64,000 nucleotides of DNA, from positions 1-64,000 of the forward strand of contig UQLN01000005.1 of NCBI GenBank assembly GCA_900541965.1. Direction: 5' to 3'. Below, piece after piece: positions 50,493 to 59,782 of this stretch (positions within the stretch are counted from its first letter, which is position 1; the number at the start of each line of letters is the position of its first letter). Origin of the DNA: an uncultured Parabacteroides sp. (lineage in GTDB: Bacteria > Bacteroidota > Bacteroidia > Bacteroidales > Tannerellaceae). The notes below the pieces were generated by a model that saw only the letters and a list, made by a program, of their open reading frames with translations, was not told the origin of the DNA and did not search any database. Position numbers and translations under genes: made by a program.

Positions 50493-52217
50493 ATGAAATA
50501 TAGAACTATACTCTTTTGGGGAATTATTTGTTGTTGCCTGTTCACTTTTTTACAGTTTCAGTATAAATTCTTTTTTTATTATCAGGAACAGTTACAACTG
50601 TTTCCGTTGACCGGGCAATATTTTATAGATACCGTTAGCGAACCGGCAGGACTGGCTTTTTATTTGTCCGGGTTTATTATCCAGTTCTTTGCATTACCAT
50701 GTATGGGAGCATTGCTTACTACGTTTTTGCTTGTAGCGGTGGCTCTATTATTGTATGGTATATTACAGAAAGTGTCTTCATCCGGTGCGTGTGGATTATT
50801 GGCCTTATTCCCGGTTGCGATGTTACTGTTGTATCATCTGGATATTAATTACCGGATGCAGGGAACCGTTTCTTTTCTACTTATGTTGGTATTCATACGG
50901 TTGTACCTTTATTTCGACCGTTTTCCATTGCGTTTGATTCTTTCAGTCTTGATGGTTCCTCTTTTATTTTGGATGGCAGGACCTGTTATGTCGTTGTTTG
51001 TCGTATGTATAATTCTTTTGGAAGCTTTGCAGCGTAAACAGGGATGGTACTATTTCCCAGTGTTGTTCTTCGAGCTTATTATTATAACTTATGCTTCCAT
51101 GGTGCTCGCATGGCAGGGAGAATACCAAATGATTGTTCTACCCGATTTATACTATGAGCCGTTGGTAAAATCGGAAAATATAATTCTTCCATGGATTATG
51201 CTATTGGTTTCTATTCTTTTAGCCTGGTGGTTCAGGGGAAGGCAATGGTTTGACAACTATTGGTTTTTTGGGGGGCAATGGATACTGGTTCTGTTATTTT
51301 TCTACTGGATAGATTTTCAGGAGAAACATATTTCCCTTAAAAATATGGAACAAGACTATTATCTGCGAACTGAGCAATGGGATCGGATTATTTCTTCTTT
51401 TTCTATGAAACATGCGGATGTCCAAACTATGAATGTGTTGAATCTGGCATTAGCTTGTAAAGGAGAATTGGGTGAGAAGTTGTTTTGTTATCCTCAGGTA
51501 AACGAGGGATGCTTGATTCCGGAATGGAACAGTTCTCTGGGTAGTGCCATTGTTCTGGCTGATATAAACTATTATATAGGTAATGTTACTTTTGCACAAA
51601 AGTTTGCTTTTGAAGGATGTGTGGCTTCTGCATGTGGTAACGTACGTTTGTTGCAATGCCTTGTACGGACAAACTTGATTACCGGAGATTATCCGGTTGC
51701 GGAAAAGTATATTAAATTATTGGAACAGACCTTGTTTTACCGGGATTGGGCAAGCCGTCAGCGCCGGTATCTTTATAATGATGCCAATGTTTTGCAGGAT
51801 TTGTCATATGGGGAAAAGAGGAAGGGTTTGTTGCGGGATGACCAATACCGGATAGCAATTTCCGGATTGGAAACGCTGGAATACCTTTCCGTAAATAATC
51901 CGGATAATCTGTTGCCTCTTCAATACCTGATAGCCTATTCTCTGCTGAGGAAGGATTTGAAAACGTTCGATGGGTTACATAAGAAGTACTATCGGAGTAA
52001 AGTATGGCAATCTTTGGCTACCAGCCAACAGGAAGCTATCGTTGCGTTGTATCAGAAAACTCCTGCTGTCTGGGCACAGAAGGGCGTTAGCCTGAAAGTG
52101 GAGCAACGGTATGGTGCTTTCGATCAGGATATGATAGAGAAGCACTCTTTCCTGAATTTCAGGGAGGTGATGGCTGCATCATTTGGTGATACTTACTGGT
52201 TTTATCTGATGTTTTAA
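50493..52217 (+). CDS. Polytopic membrane protein (DUF6057-like)
   Basis: A 574-aa protein. The first half has about nine hydrophobic segments (for example 'ILFWGIICCCLFTFLQFQYK', 'LLTTFLLVAVALLLYGILQ', 'LRLILSVLMVPLLFWMAG'), and the second half (from about residue 290) is a soluble helical domain with TPR-like repeats ('YIGNVTFAQKFAFEGCVASA', 'LLPLQYLIAYSLLRKDLKTF'). This architecture matches the Bacteroidales DUF6057 family. It lies 7 bp before the propeller lipoprotein and is probably part of one envelope complex; function unknown. Confidence 0.78.
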   Translation: MKYRTILFWGIICCCLFTFLQFQYKFFFYYQEQLQLFPLTGQYFIDTVSEPAGLAFYLSGFIIQFFALPCMGALLTTFLLVAVALLLYGILQKVSSSGACGLLALFPVAMLLLYHLDINYRMQGTVSFLLMLVFIRLYLYFDRFPLRLILSVLMVPLLFWMAGPVMSLFVVCIILLEALQRKQGWYYFPVLFFELIIITYASMVLAWQGEYQMIVLPDLYYEPLVKSENIILPWIMLLVSILLAWWFRGRQWFDNYWFFGGQWILVLLFFYWIDFQEKHISLKNMEQDYYLRTEQWDRIISSFSMKHADVQTMNVLNLALACKGELGEKLFCYPQVNEGCLIPEWNSSLGSAIVLADINYYIGNVTFAQKFAFEGCVASACGNVRLLQCLVRTNLITGDYPVAEKYIKLLEQTLFYRDWASRQRRYLYNDANVLQDLSYGEKRKGLLRDDQYRIAISGLETLEYLSVNNPDNLLPLQYLIAYSLLRKDLKTFDGLHKKYYRSKVWQSLATSQQEAIVALYQKTPAVWAQKGVSLKVEQRYGAFDQDMIEKHSFLNFREVMAASFGDTYWFYLMF

Positions 52218-52224
52218 AAAAGGG

Positions 52225-53691
52225 ATGGAAAAGATGAAAAGAATATGGATTTATCTGCTGCTGTTTATTTGTTGGGGATGTTCCGGCGACAGGACAATTA
52301 CGAATTATAAAGAGGAAGTGCCGGTTATTTACCCGGATTATGCGGAAGTTACGGTTCCGTTTAATATTGCACCGTTGAACTTTTCTATCTGCTCGGATGA
52401 TGAGGCATATGTGATTTTTAAGTATGGCAGTCAGCAATTTGTGGTGGATGCGGAAAATGGTGATATTATTATCCCGGAGAAGAAATGGAAATCCCTGCTT
52501 GCCGGGGCAAAAGGGCAAGCCTTGGAGGTAACGGTAGTAAAGAAAGAACAAGGCAGATGGGAGGGATATATTCCGTTTCATATCTATGTGGCAGAAGAAC
52601 CGGTCGACAAGTATCTGGCTTATCGCCTGATAGAGCCAGGGTATGCTTTGTGGAACCAGATGGGGATTTACCAGCGTGACCTCGAATCGTACGAAGAAAG
52701 TGTTATTTACGAAAATAAGATGACCGGATATAACTGCGTGAACTGCCATTCTTTTTGTAACCGGAATCCGGAGCAGATGCTTTTCCATATGCGTGGCAAG
52801 ACAGCCGGGACAGTTTTATTAAATCAGGAACATATGGATTTCCTGAATACGAAAGCGGAACAAACCATGTCTGCATTGGTTTATCCTTTTTGGCATCCGT
52901 CTGGAAAGTATATCGCTTTTTCCGTGAATAAAACAACTCAGGATATGCATCCGACTCAGCGGACGGAAGTATATGATACGGCTTCGGATGTCGTAGTCTA
53001 TGATATTGAAAAGCGAGCGATATTATCCGCCCCTGAAATATTTACCCAGGGAAGCTTTGAAACTTTTCCGACATTTTCTCCCGATGGGAAAACGCTTTAT
53101 TATTGTAGTGCCCCGGCTTGCCCGATGCCGGATTCTATCCGTCAATTGAAATATAGCTTGTGCCGCTTGTCTTTTGATGCCTCTTCCGGTACATTCGGTT
53201 CAACTGTCGATACGTTATATAATGCCTGTTTAACAGGGAAAAGTATTTCGTTTCCCCGCGTATCCCCGGATGGGAACCATGTACTCTGTACAATTTCCGG
53301 CTATGGCACATTCCCCATTTGGCATAAGGATGCCGATTTATACCTGATAGACCTGAAGACCAGAAAAGGTCATTATCCGGAAGCACTGAATAGTGATGAT
53401 ACGGAAAGCTACCATACCTGGTCTTCCAATGGCAGATGGATTGTTTTCAGTAGCCGTCGTCTTGATGGTTTGTATACACGCCCTTTCTTTGCTTATATGA
53501 ATGAGAGCGGAGAAATCTCCAAGCCATTTTTGCTGCCTCAGAAGAAGACAAAATATTATACAGCCCTGATGAAGTCGTATAATATCCCGGAGTTTATCAC
53601 AGGAAAAGTGGAGAATCAGGCTTTACGGATACGGAAACTGGCGGAAAAAGAAGCTACGTCTGTCAGTTTCCGGTTGGTAGAGGGCAAATAG
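52225..53691 (+). CDS. TolB/PD40-type beta-propeller lipoprotein with CxxCH motif
   Basis: A 488-aa lipoprotein (lipobox FICWGC). After a beta-rich N-terminal domain comes 'YNCVNCHSFCNRNPEQMLFH': CVNCH is a c-type heme-binding pattern. The rest is a propeller with PD40 repeats ('FWHPSGKYIAFSVNKTTQDM', 'FPTFSPDGKTLYYCSAPACP', 'RVSPDGNHVLCTIS', 'TWSSNGRWIVFSSRRLDG'). It follows the membrane protein by 7 bp. May sense or bind envelope components; whether heme is attached is unknown. Confidence 0.82.
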   Translation: MEKMKRIWIYLLLFICWGCSGDRTITNYKEEVPVIYPDYAEVTVPFNIAPLNFSICSDDEAYVIFKYGSQQFVVDAENGDIIIPEKKWKSLLAGAKGQALEVTVVKKEQGRWEGYIPFHIYVAEEPVDKYLAYRLIEPGYALWNQMGIYQRDLESYEESVIYENKMTGYNCVNCHSFCNRNPEQMLFHMRGKTAGTVLLNQEHMDFLNTKAEQTMSALVYPFWHPSGKYIAFSVNKTTQDMHPTQRTEVYDTASDVVVYDIEKRAILSAPEIFTQGSFETFPTFSPDGKTLYYCSAPACPMPDSIRQLKYSLCRLSFDASSGTFGSTVDTLYNACLTGKSISFPRVSPDGNHVLCTISGYGTFPIWHKDADLYLIDLKTRKGHYPEALNSDDTESYHTWSSNGRWIVFSSRRLDGLYTRPFFAYMNESGEISKPFLLPQKKTKYYTALMKSYNIPEFITGKVENQALRIRKLAEKEATSVSFRLVEGK

Positions 53692-53747
53692 ATGTGATTC
53701 TGTAGGATGATAAATGATTTGTTTACCGGAAAGCTGTTGGTTTGTAT

Positions 53748-53755
53748 TATCTTTG
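53748..53755 (+). promoter_or_regulatory. Promoter -7 box TATCTTTG
   Basis: An exact TAnnTTTG 20 bp before the lipoprotein gene at 53775. Confidence 0.62.
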
Positions 53756-53774
53756 ACGTGTTAAGCTGCTTAAT

Positions 53775-54218
53775 ATGGAGAAGAAAGTATTACTGCTGGT
53801 TTTTATGTTTTTGTTTATGTCTTGTGTATTCGGCGGATGTTCCAGGGACTTGGAAGAAGATACCGTGCAACCTGCTCTTAAGTTGTATGATGTGAATCCT
53901 TTGATTATTGATGGGGAATCCGGTGTAAGAGTATATATCCAGGTTTACAATGATGCGGATACGGTAACTTGCCAATCTATCCCAGTATCGATAAATCTTC
54001 TGGACCGATATAAGAAACCTATGGGAATTTACTTGGAAAGTCCTTTGAATCCGGAGCATGCACCGATTCTTCCGGATAGTTATTACGAAAATTACCTGTT
54101 TGCACCGTTACCCGACAGTATACTTCAAAGAGGTGGAACGATTTATCTGGATATGACCTTAAACGGTATCCCACAGGAAAGGATACAATACAACTATATC
54201 TTATTTACCGGGGAATGA
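53775..54218 (+). CDS. Small lipoprotein of unknown function
   Basis: A 147-aa lipoprotein with a long signal segment (LLLVFMFLFMSCVFGGCSRD; lipobox FGGC). The mature part is a beta-sandwich-like domain ('PLIIDGESGVRVYIQVYNDA', 'RGGTIYLDMTLNGIPQERIQ'). It follows the membrane/propeller pair but has its own promoter. Family not recognised. Confidence 0.7.
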   Translation: MEKKVLLLVFMFLFMSCVFGGCSRDLEEDTVQPALKLYDVNPLIIDGESGVRVYIQVYNDADTVTCQSIPVSINLLDRYKKPMGIYLESPLNPEHAPILPDSYYENYLFAPLPDSILQRGGTIYLDMTLNGIPQERIQYNYILFTGE

Positions 54219-54345
54219 GGATGCAGCATTGACTTTTTGCGGTTGAAATCTGTTTTTGAATCGGATTAAACCGGATTTCTGATTCATAAGCTAAGAAAAT
54301 CATGGCTTATGATTAAAATATCTTTAAAATTCAGGTTATTATATA

Positions 54346-54353
54346 TACCTTTG
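54346..54353 (+). promoter_or_regulatory. Promoter -7 box TACCTTTG of the histidine kinase
   Basis: An exact TAnnTTTG. It supports the ATG at 54425 as start, since an upstream ATG at 54368 would leave almost no leader. Confidence 0.65.
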
Positions 54354-54424
54354 GTCGCAATGCGTTAATGTTGCTGGTAAACGCAGGGAATGTGGTGGGA
54401 AAGATAAACCTTGAATCGTACGAT

Positions 54425-56077
54425 ATGGATACATATGATCAATTTTCGAGAGAAGAACTGATTCAACAAATAGAAATGTTGAAAAAAGAAGTAGCTCAAA
54501 ACGTCGTGAAGAATGCTGAAATAGAAGAAATGAATGAAAATCTTCTGAAGCAGCGGAAAATAAATTTCCTGAATATATTGATGAATACCATTCTCTCAAA
54601 TGTATTTGTTGCTATCATCGTAAAAGATATTTTTGATGGTTTTAAATATATCTATTTCAATCAGGCGGCAGAGATTTTTATGGAAGTAGATGCCTCTGAA
54701 ATTATTGGTAAAACAGATTTCGACCTCTTTACGGACCCGAGAAGAGCACATGAAATCCGAACAGAAGACTACTCTACTATAAACCATGGCCGGACGGACA
54801 AATCTATGCTCGAATATGAGAAGCCTGACGGTGAAGTACGCATTGTAAATATCGTTCGTTTACTGATTACCAATCCGGACCCGGGAGCTTCCCCCTTATT
54901 ACTGGTAATGCTTTGGGATATTACAGACCAACGCCAGAATGAGTTGGATCTGATTAAAGCACAGGAAGCCGATAAGATGAAGAATGCTTTTATTGCTAAT
55001 ATGAGCCATGAGATACGTACGCCGTTAAATGCAATTGTAGGCTTTTCAAGATTAATCACAGAGACGGAAAATGCCAGCGAACAACAAGAGTTTCTGACTA
55101 TCATTAACAGTAATAGTGAGTTGTTGCTTCAACTGATAAATGATATTCTGGATTTTGCTAAAATAGAATCCGGGGAATTGAAATACAAATTTTCCAATGT
55201 TGATTTAAAAGATATCTGTCATGGAGTATACGTTTCACAATCGCTGAAAATGACTTCAGATGTAGCTCTGTTATTTCATGGAGATTCATTGCCGTCTGTC
55301 CGGTTACAAACAGATATGCAACGTGTCGAACAAGTTTTGTTGAACCTGTTGTCTAATGCGATAAAATTTACAAATCAGGGGTTCGTTTCTTTATCATATA
55401 AAGTTGAAGATGACTTTGTCCGTGTTTCCGTTACCGATACAGGAGTCGGAATAGCTAAAGACAAACAGGATGCTGTATTTGAGCGTTTCGTAAAACTGGA
55501 TGAATTCAAACAGGGAACAGGATTAGGATTATCCATTTGTAGGATGATTATTGAAAGGCTGGGAGGAGAAATGGGGCTTAAATCGGAATTAGGAAGAGGA
55601 TCTACTTTCTGGTTCACTTTACCCTTAACCGATCCGACTGTGCCGGCATTTGAAGAAAAAGAAAAAGGTATATCCTCTGAAACCATTTCAGATGCATTAC
55701 CCGGACAATTTACAATCCTCATTGCTGAGGATGTGTTGGAGAATTATCTTTTATTGCTGGCGGTCTTAAAGCAACAGTATCGGCTAATCTACGCAGACAA
55801 TGGTGAAAAGGCCGTGCAATTATTTAAGCAGTATCAACCCGATTTAATTCTGATGGATATAAAAATGCCGGTCATGGACGGGTTTGTTGCAACGCAGAAT
55901 ATACGGGAACTTTCCCCGGATATTCCTATTCTGGCACTCACGGCTTTTGCTTTCGCTGAAGAAAAAGAAAAAGCAAAAAACTACAAATTCGATGATTATT
56001 TGGTAAAACCGGTCGATATACCATTATTAAAGCACAAGATAAAGTATTATCTAAATAAAAATAAAGTAAGGATATGA
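54425..56077 (+). CDS. Hybrid sensor histidine kinase with receiver domain
   Basis: About 550 aa from the ATG at 54425. Order: N-terminal coiled coil (REELIQQIEMLKKEVAQ), a PAS domain (about 50-170, 'VFVAIIVKDIFDGFKYIYFN'), HisKA with phospho-acceptor His in 'NMSHEIRTPLNAIVGFSRLI', HATPase ('NLLSNAIKFT', 'DTGVGIAKDK', 'GTGLGLSICRM'), and a C-terminal receiver with phospho-Asp in 'LILMDIKMPVMDG'. No membrane helix is seen, so it is a cytoplasmic hybrid kinase. Its stop overlaps the DJ-1-like gene by 4 bp. Confidence 0.93.
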   Translation: MDTYDQFSREELIQQIEMLKKEVAQNVVKNAEIEEMNENLLKQRKINFLNILMNTILSNVFVAIIVKDIFDGFKYIYFNQAAEIFMEVDASEIIGKTDFDLFTDPRRAHEIRTEDYSTINHGRTDKSMLEYEKPDGEVRIVNIVRLLITNPDPGASPLLLVMLWDITDQRQNELDLIKAQEADKMKNAFIANMSHEIRTPLNAIVGFSRLITETENASEQQEFLTIINSNSELLLQLINDILDFAKIESGELKYKFSNVDLKDICHGVYVSQSLKMTSDVALLFHGDSLPSVRLQTDMQRVEQVLLNLLSNAIKFTNQGFVSLSYKVEDDFVRVSVTDTGVGIAKDKQDAVFERFVKLDEFKQGTGLGLSICRMIIERLGGEMGLKSELGRGSTFWFTLPLTDPTVPAFEEKEKGISSETISDALPGQFTILIAEDVLENYLLLLAVLKQQYRLIYADNGEKAVQLFKQYQPDLILMDIKMPVMDGFVATQNIRELSPDIPILALTAFAFAEEKEKAKNYKFDDYLVKPVDIPLLKHKIKYYLNKNKVRI

Positions 56078-56625
56078 AACAAGCATTTGTATTCCTGGCA
56101 ACAGGATTTGAAGAAATTGAAGCACTTGGTACCGTTGATATATTAAGAAGAGGTGGTATCAGGGTTACAACTGTTTCCATCATGGGAGATTTAAAGGTAA
56201 TGGGAGCACATAACATTCCGGTGATAGCGGATTATGTTTTTGAAGACGTTGATTTCAGCAACACGGATGCCTTAATTCTTCCGGGAGGCATACCCGGTAG
56301 CAACCATCTGAATACCTGTACCCGCTTGAAAGAACTTATCTTGGAAAAGCATAAAGAAGATAAAATACTTGCTGCTATTTGTGCAGGACCTATGGTTTTG
56401 GGCGGTTTAGGACTGTTAAAAGGACGTAAAGCCTGCTGCTTCCCTTATTTCGAACCGACTATGACAGGGGCGATTCCTACCGATAACGGAGTGGAGCAGG
56501 ATGGTAATATCATTACGTGTAAAGGACCTGGATTTGTTTTTGATTTCGGATTGACTATTCTGAAATCATTGCGGGATGAGGAAATCGCTGACGAGGTTTC
56601 TGCAGCTTTGCTGGTTAAAATTTAA
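56074..56625 (+). CDS. DJ-1/PfpI family protein
   Basis: A 183-aa protein of the DJ-1/YajL branch. Conserved Glu in 'GFEEIEALGTVDILRRGGI', nucleophile Cys in 'ILAAICAGPMVLGGLGLLKG', and 'GPGFVFDFGLTIL' near the C-terminus. YajL-type proteins are proposed to act in oxidative-stress defence or glycation repair. Translationally coupled (ATGA) to the hybrid kinase, a link worth noting. Cytoplasmic. Confidence 0.92.
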   Translation: MKQAFVFLATGFEEIEALGTVDILRRGGIRVTTVSIMGDLKVMGAHNIPVIADYVFEDVDFSNTDALILPGGIPGSNHLNTCTRLKELILEKHKEDKILAAICAGPMVLGGLGLLKGRKACCFPYFEPTMTGAIPTDNGVEQDGNIITCKGPGFVFDFGLTILKSLRDEEIADEVSAALLVKI

Positions 56626-56652
56626 ATATAAAGGGTAGGACAATTATAAGGA

Positions 56653-56697
56653 AAAAGGTGAAAGCTTTAGGTCAATTCCGAGCTTTCACCTTTTCTT
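56653..56697. terminator. Hairpin terminator between convergent genes
   Basis: AAAAGGTGAAAGCT (56653-56666) pairs with AGCTTTCACCTTTT (56681-56694), a perfect 14-bp stem with A and T runs at its two feet, so it can act in both directions. Confidence 0.88.
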
Positions 56698-56721
56698 ATA
56701 GGGGAATCTTAATCTTCTCTT

Positions 56722-57819
56722 TTACAGCCATTCGCTCATAAATGCATCCATTTCTGTTGCATGCGCTTCAAGGCTCTGAAGTAATTTGAACTGTGCCTTT
56801 GTGCGGATCAGGTTATGCTTCGGACTATGGATTTTATAATAGGTATCGCCATTGATGTAGTCGGTCAGGAAACGGACTGTTTGCATATAAGTCAACAAGC
56901 GTCCACCATATGGGAGCAATTTGATTTCTGTAGGGGTAAGGAATGACTTGGCTTTCTCCATATAACCTCGTGTATAGGCTTTGAAGATATCCATATTTAC
57001 ATTTACGTTATCCAGATTTTCATCATCTTCCGCACCGGTATTGGCCCCTGTACGGATGAAGTCGCCGATATCGGAAAGAACGAAGCCCGGCATAACCGTA
57101 TCCAGGTCGATAACACATAATACTTTATCGGTATCTGCATCGAACATCATGTTGTTCACTTTTGTATCGCAGTGGTTGGTCCGTTTTTTCAGCTTGCCTT
57201 CGCGGTAAAGACGTTCTTGGATACACATATCATAAGCCCGTTTTTCGATTTCGTCAATCAGGTCTTTAACTTCTTCCAGACGTCCTGCAGCATTCGCTTT
57301 TACTGCATCATGAAACTGTTCCAGACGGAATTCCATATTATGGAAATTGGGGATTGTTTCACCTAACGTACCTTCGGGTATGTCAGCCAGCATGGATTGA
57401 AAATCTCCGAAAGCCTTGCCGGCTTCATATGAAAGTTCGGGATTTACTTCTTCGTAACTTTTACTGTTCGGAATGAACAGGCAAACACGCCAATAACTGT
57501 CACCGTCGAAATAATAGGGTTTGCCTTCTTTGGTAGAAAGGAATGTGAGAACTTTACGGTCGATATCCGTTTCTCCTTTTTCTTCCAGTTTTTTACGAAT
57601 GTGTGAAGTAACGACTTGGATGTTATTCTGTAACATATCCACATTTGTAAAAATCAAATGGTTGATACGTTGCAGTACATATTTGATTTCGCCTTTTTCG
57701 TTAGTTACTTTCAGCGTATCGTTAATGTGTCCGTTTCCAAAGGGCTCTGCGGAAACTACTTTTTCAGCCAGTTGGAACTGGTCAAGAATGTTTAGTAATT
57801 GTTCTTTAGTTTTTGCCAT
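56722..57819 (-). CDS. Aminoglycoside-phosphotransferase-fold sugar kinase (NahK-like)
   Basis: About 365 aa from the ATG at 57819 (MAKTKEQLLNILDQFQLAEK). The kinase fold shows 'FGNGHINDTLKVTNEKGEIK' (ATP loop), the catalytic 'HCDTKVNNMMFD' (HxDxxxxN) and 'LCVIDLDTVMPGFVLSDIGD' (metal-binding DLD). These match N-acetylhexosamine 1-kinase-like proteins of the Bacteroidales, sometimes mislabelled mucin desulfatase. It phosphorylates a small sugar; exact substrate is not readable. Cytoplasmic. Confidence 0.87.
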   Translation of the reverse strand: MAKTKEQLLNILDQFQLAEKVVSAEPFGNGHINDTLKVTNEKGEIKYVLQRINHLIFTNVDMLQNNIQVVTSHIRKKLEEKGETDIDRKVLTFLSTKEGKPYYFDGDSYWRVCLFIPNSKSYEEVNPELSYEAGKAFGDFQSMLADIPEGTLGETIPNFHNMEFRLEQFHDAVKANAAGRLEEVKDLIDEIEKRAYDMCIQERLYREGKLKKRTNHCDTKVNNMMFDADTDKVLCVIDLDTVMPGFVLSDIGDFIRTGANTGAEDDENLDNVNVNMDIFKAYTRGYMEKAKSFLTPTEIKLLPYGGRLLTYMQTVRFLTDYINGDTYYKIHSPKHNLIRTKAQFKLLQSLEAHATEMDAFMSEWL

Positions 57820-57904
57820 GGTATTATTTTCAATTAATATAGCTTTTAGAGCTACAAATATACGAATATAGCTGAAACAGCAAGACTTCTTCTTTTGATT
57901 TCCG

Positions 57905-59521
57905 TTATTTGTTGATTTGATCCAACAAATAACGGACTTCTGAATGGAGGTCGAATAGATACCGTTTATAATCATTATATTCCGGCATTAAATCGGGCCA
58001 GAATGTTTTGGCACGACGGTCTTTTCCCGGAAGGAATACCTGTATGCTGTTGGATATGGAACCTTCCAGATGAGTATGGGGCAAGTTAAAAGAAGTCTGT
58101 TCCATAAACGTGTTTGGAGCTTGCATAGAAGGTACCCCTACTACAACAGCTCCCATTTTCCAAAGATAAAAGGCGTAATGGAATGCTGCACTGAATGTCT
58201 GCTCGTTTGTGATTACATATATTTTTTCAGGAGTGTAAACCGGTTTGCCTTTCTGCTTTTCCAGTTCAGGTTTCAAGTCACTCAGGCAATTCCGGATAAA
58301 ATTCTCTCGTTGAACTTCGATACAGGAAGTACCGGGATTCTCTTCGTTAAAAATGTATTCGCCTAATTGATATTGATGTCCGTACATCTTATTAAATTCT
58401 TCCCGTGTTTTGTTTATCTTACTCAGGTAGAGAGGGGACAGGAGGCGATAGAAGTGGGTATCCATGTCTGTTTGCAGATACCTGTCTCCATATAGTTGGT
58501 ACAGGCTTGGCAATGTGATAGGAGTCCATCCTCCTCCGTTCGAACGCAGATCGATGATGAGGGTTTTGCTGTTGTGTTTTTTCATCTCTTTCAACATATG
58601 GAAGAATGTTTCGGAGTAAGAGGGGATACCCGCAAGCGCTTTTGCCGTATCTGCCGGCATTTCTTTTTTCAGGGTATTTTTGTAGAACCATTTCATGTCA
58701 TCGTAAGCTCCCGGCCAGTTGTTTTTTAGTGTGACTTCATAGTTTTCCCTTGCCATGATACTGGTTAGTTTGAAGAACATCACTTTCTTTTTCTTATCCA
58801 GGTATTTGTATGAGAGATAGGCATCCTCCGGAATCATATCCCATTTGGATAATTTGGCTGTCGGATATTCTTTCCATTTATCCTTGCTTATTAAAGGAAT
58901 GGTCAAGTCTTTTCGTTCTCCGTCCGGTGTTTCGATGTTGAGGGGCATTGTATTTTTCAAATCCGGGAATATTTCGAGGATAAAGTCCGAATGACTAAGG
59001 AACATATTGAGCCAGAAATATTGTCCGTATAAGTTCTCACATGCTTTTTTCGTTTTTATAATTTGAAGCAGAGAATCAATAGAAAGACCATTGATGCCCA
59101 AAATACGGCTTCCCAGATATTCTTTATTTTCGAGCGGAACTTCACTGAGGATTATCCCATCCGGTATAACTTTTCCTGAAACGATAAATATCCCGTTTTT
59201 ATTTTTATCCTTCGTATTTTCCAGAGTGAACAAAGAGGTATGCCCATCTTGCAGGTTGGCAAGAAAAGCGGAAACTTTACTTGAAAAATCGACCAGCGTA
59301 TGGTCTTTCCTTGCCAACTCGTTTTTAAGGTCGAATGCTTGTTTATGGAAGAATACTTTTCCCCCGAAACCACTATAGGGGTCCGGGTGAGTTGCTTCCA
59401 ATTGTTGTATGAGATAATTGAAGTCGCTTATCAGGGAGTCTTTGTTTACATTCTCTTGTGCAAGTGCTTTTAACCCGGAGAAAATTATCAGGCAAATAAT
59501 GATAATATGCGTTCGTTTCAT
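57905..59521 (-). CDS. S41-family peptidase-like protein
   Basis: A 538-aa secreted protein (signal peptide 'THIIIICLIIFSGLKALAQ'). The C-terminal half carries the S41 fold: 'TLIIDLRSNGGGWTPITLPS' and the candidate nucleophile Ser in 'ITNEQTFSAAFHYAFYLWKM', followed by 'GVPSMQAPNTFM'. The N-terminal helical domain reads 'LIQQLEATHPDPYSGFGGKV'. No PDZ domain is obvious. Periplasmic protease or degenerated relative; substrate unknown. Confidence 0.85.
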   Translation of the reverse strand: MKRTHIIIICLIIFSGLKALAQENVNKDSLISDFNYLIQQLEATHPDPYSGFGGKVFFHKQAFDLKNELARKDHTLVDFSSKVSAFLANLQDGHTSLFTLENTKDKNKNGIFIVSGKVIPDGIILSEVPLENKEYLGSRILGINGLSIDSLLQIIKTKKACENLYGQYFWLNMFLSHSDFILEIFPDLKNTMPLNIETPDGERKDLTIPLISKDKWKEYPTAKLSKWDMIPEDAYLSYKYLDKKKKVMFFKLTSIMARENYEVTLKNNWPGAYDDMKWFYKNTLKKEMPADTAKALAGIPSYSETFFHMLKEMKKHNSKTLIIDLRSNGGGWTPITLPSLYQLYGDRYLQTDMDTHFYRLLSPLYLSKINKTREEFNKMYGHQYQLGEYIFNEENPGTSCIEVQRENFIRNCLSDLKPELEKQKGKPVYTPEKIYVITNEQTFSAAFHYAFYLWKMGAVVVGVPSMQAPNTFMEQTSFNLPHTHLEGSISNSIQVFLPGKDRRAKTFWPDLMPEYNDYKRYLFDLHSEVRYLLDQINK

Positions 59522-59737
59522 AAGTAGTGTTTTTTGTATGTATCAAGCAAAAAATATGCCAGTATGTTTAATTGGTTGTAATGTAATTTCTTATGGCTAA
59601 TGAGATTGGTGGATAATGTCAAATAAATGGACAGCCCTGTCTAATTATTTGACATGTATTTCTTGAGGTTTTGTATTTTATGTTTTTTCGACATAGAGGA
59701 AAAAGCAAATCTTTGAACGGCGCACTCTTAAGTTTAT

Positions 59738-59745
59738 TATATTTG
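59738..59745 (+). promoter_or_regulatory. Promoter -7 box TATATTTG of the GH35 gene
   Basis: An exact TAnnTTTG 38 bp upstream of 59783, with TTTG at 59712-59715 as a -33 candidate (22-bp gap). Confidence 0.68.
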
Positions 59746-59782
59746 CAATCTATTAAACCAAAAATAAATCTTTATAAAATCC

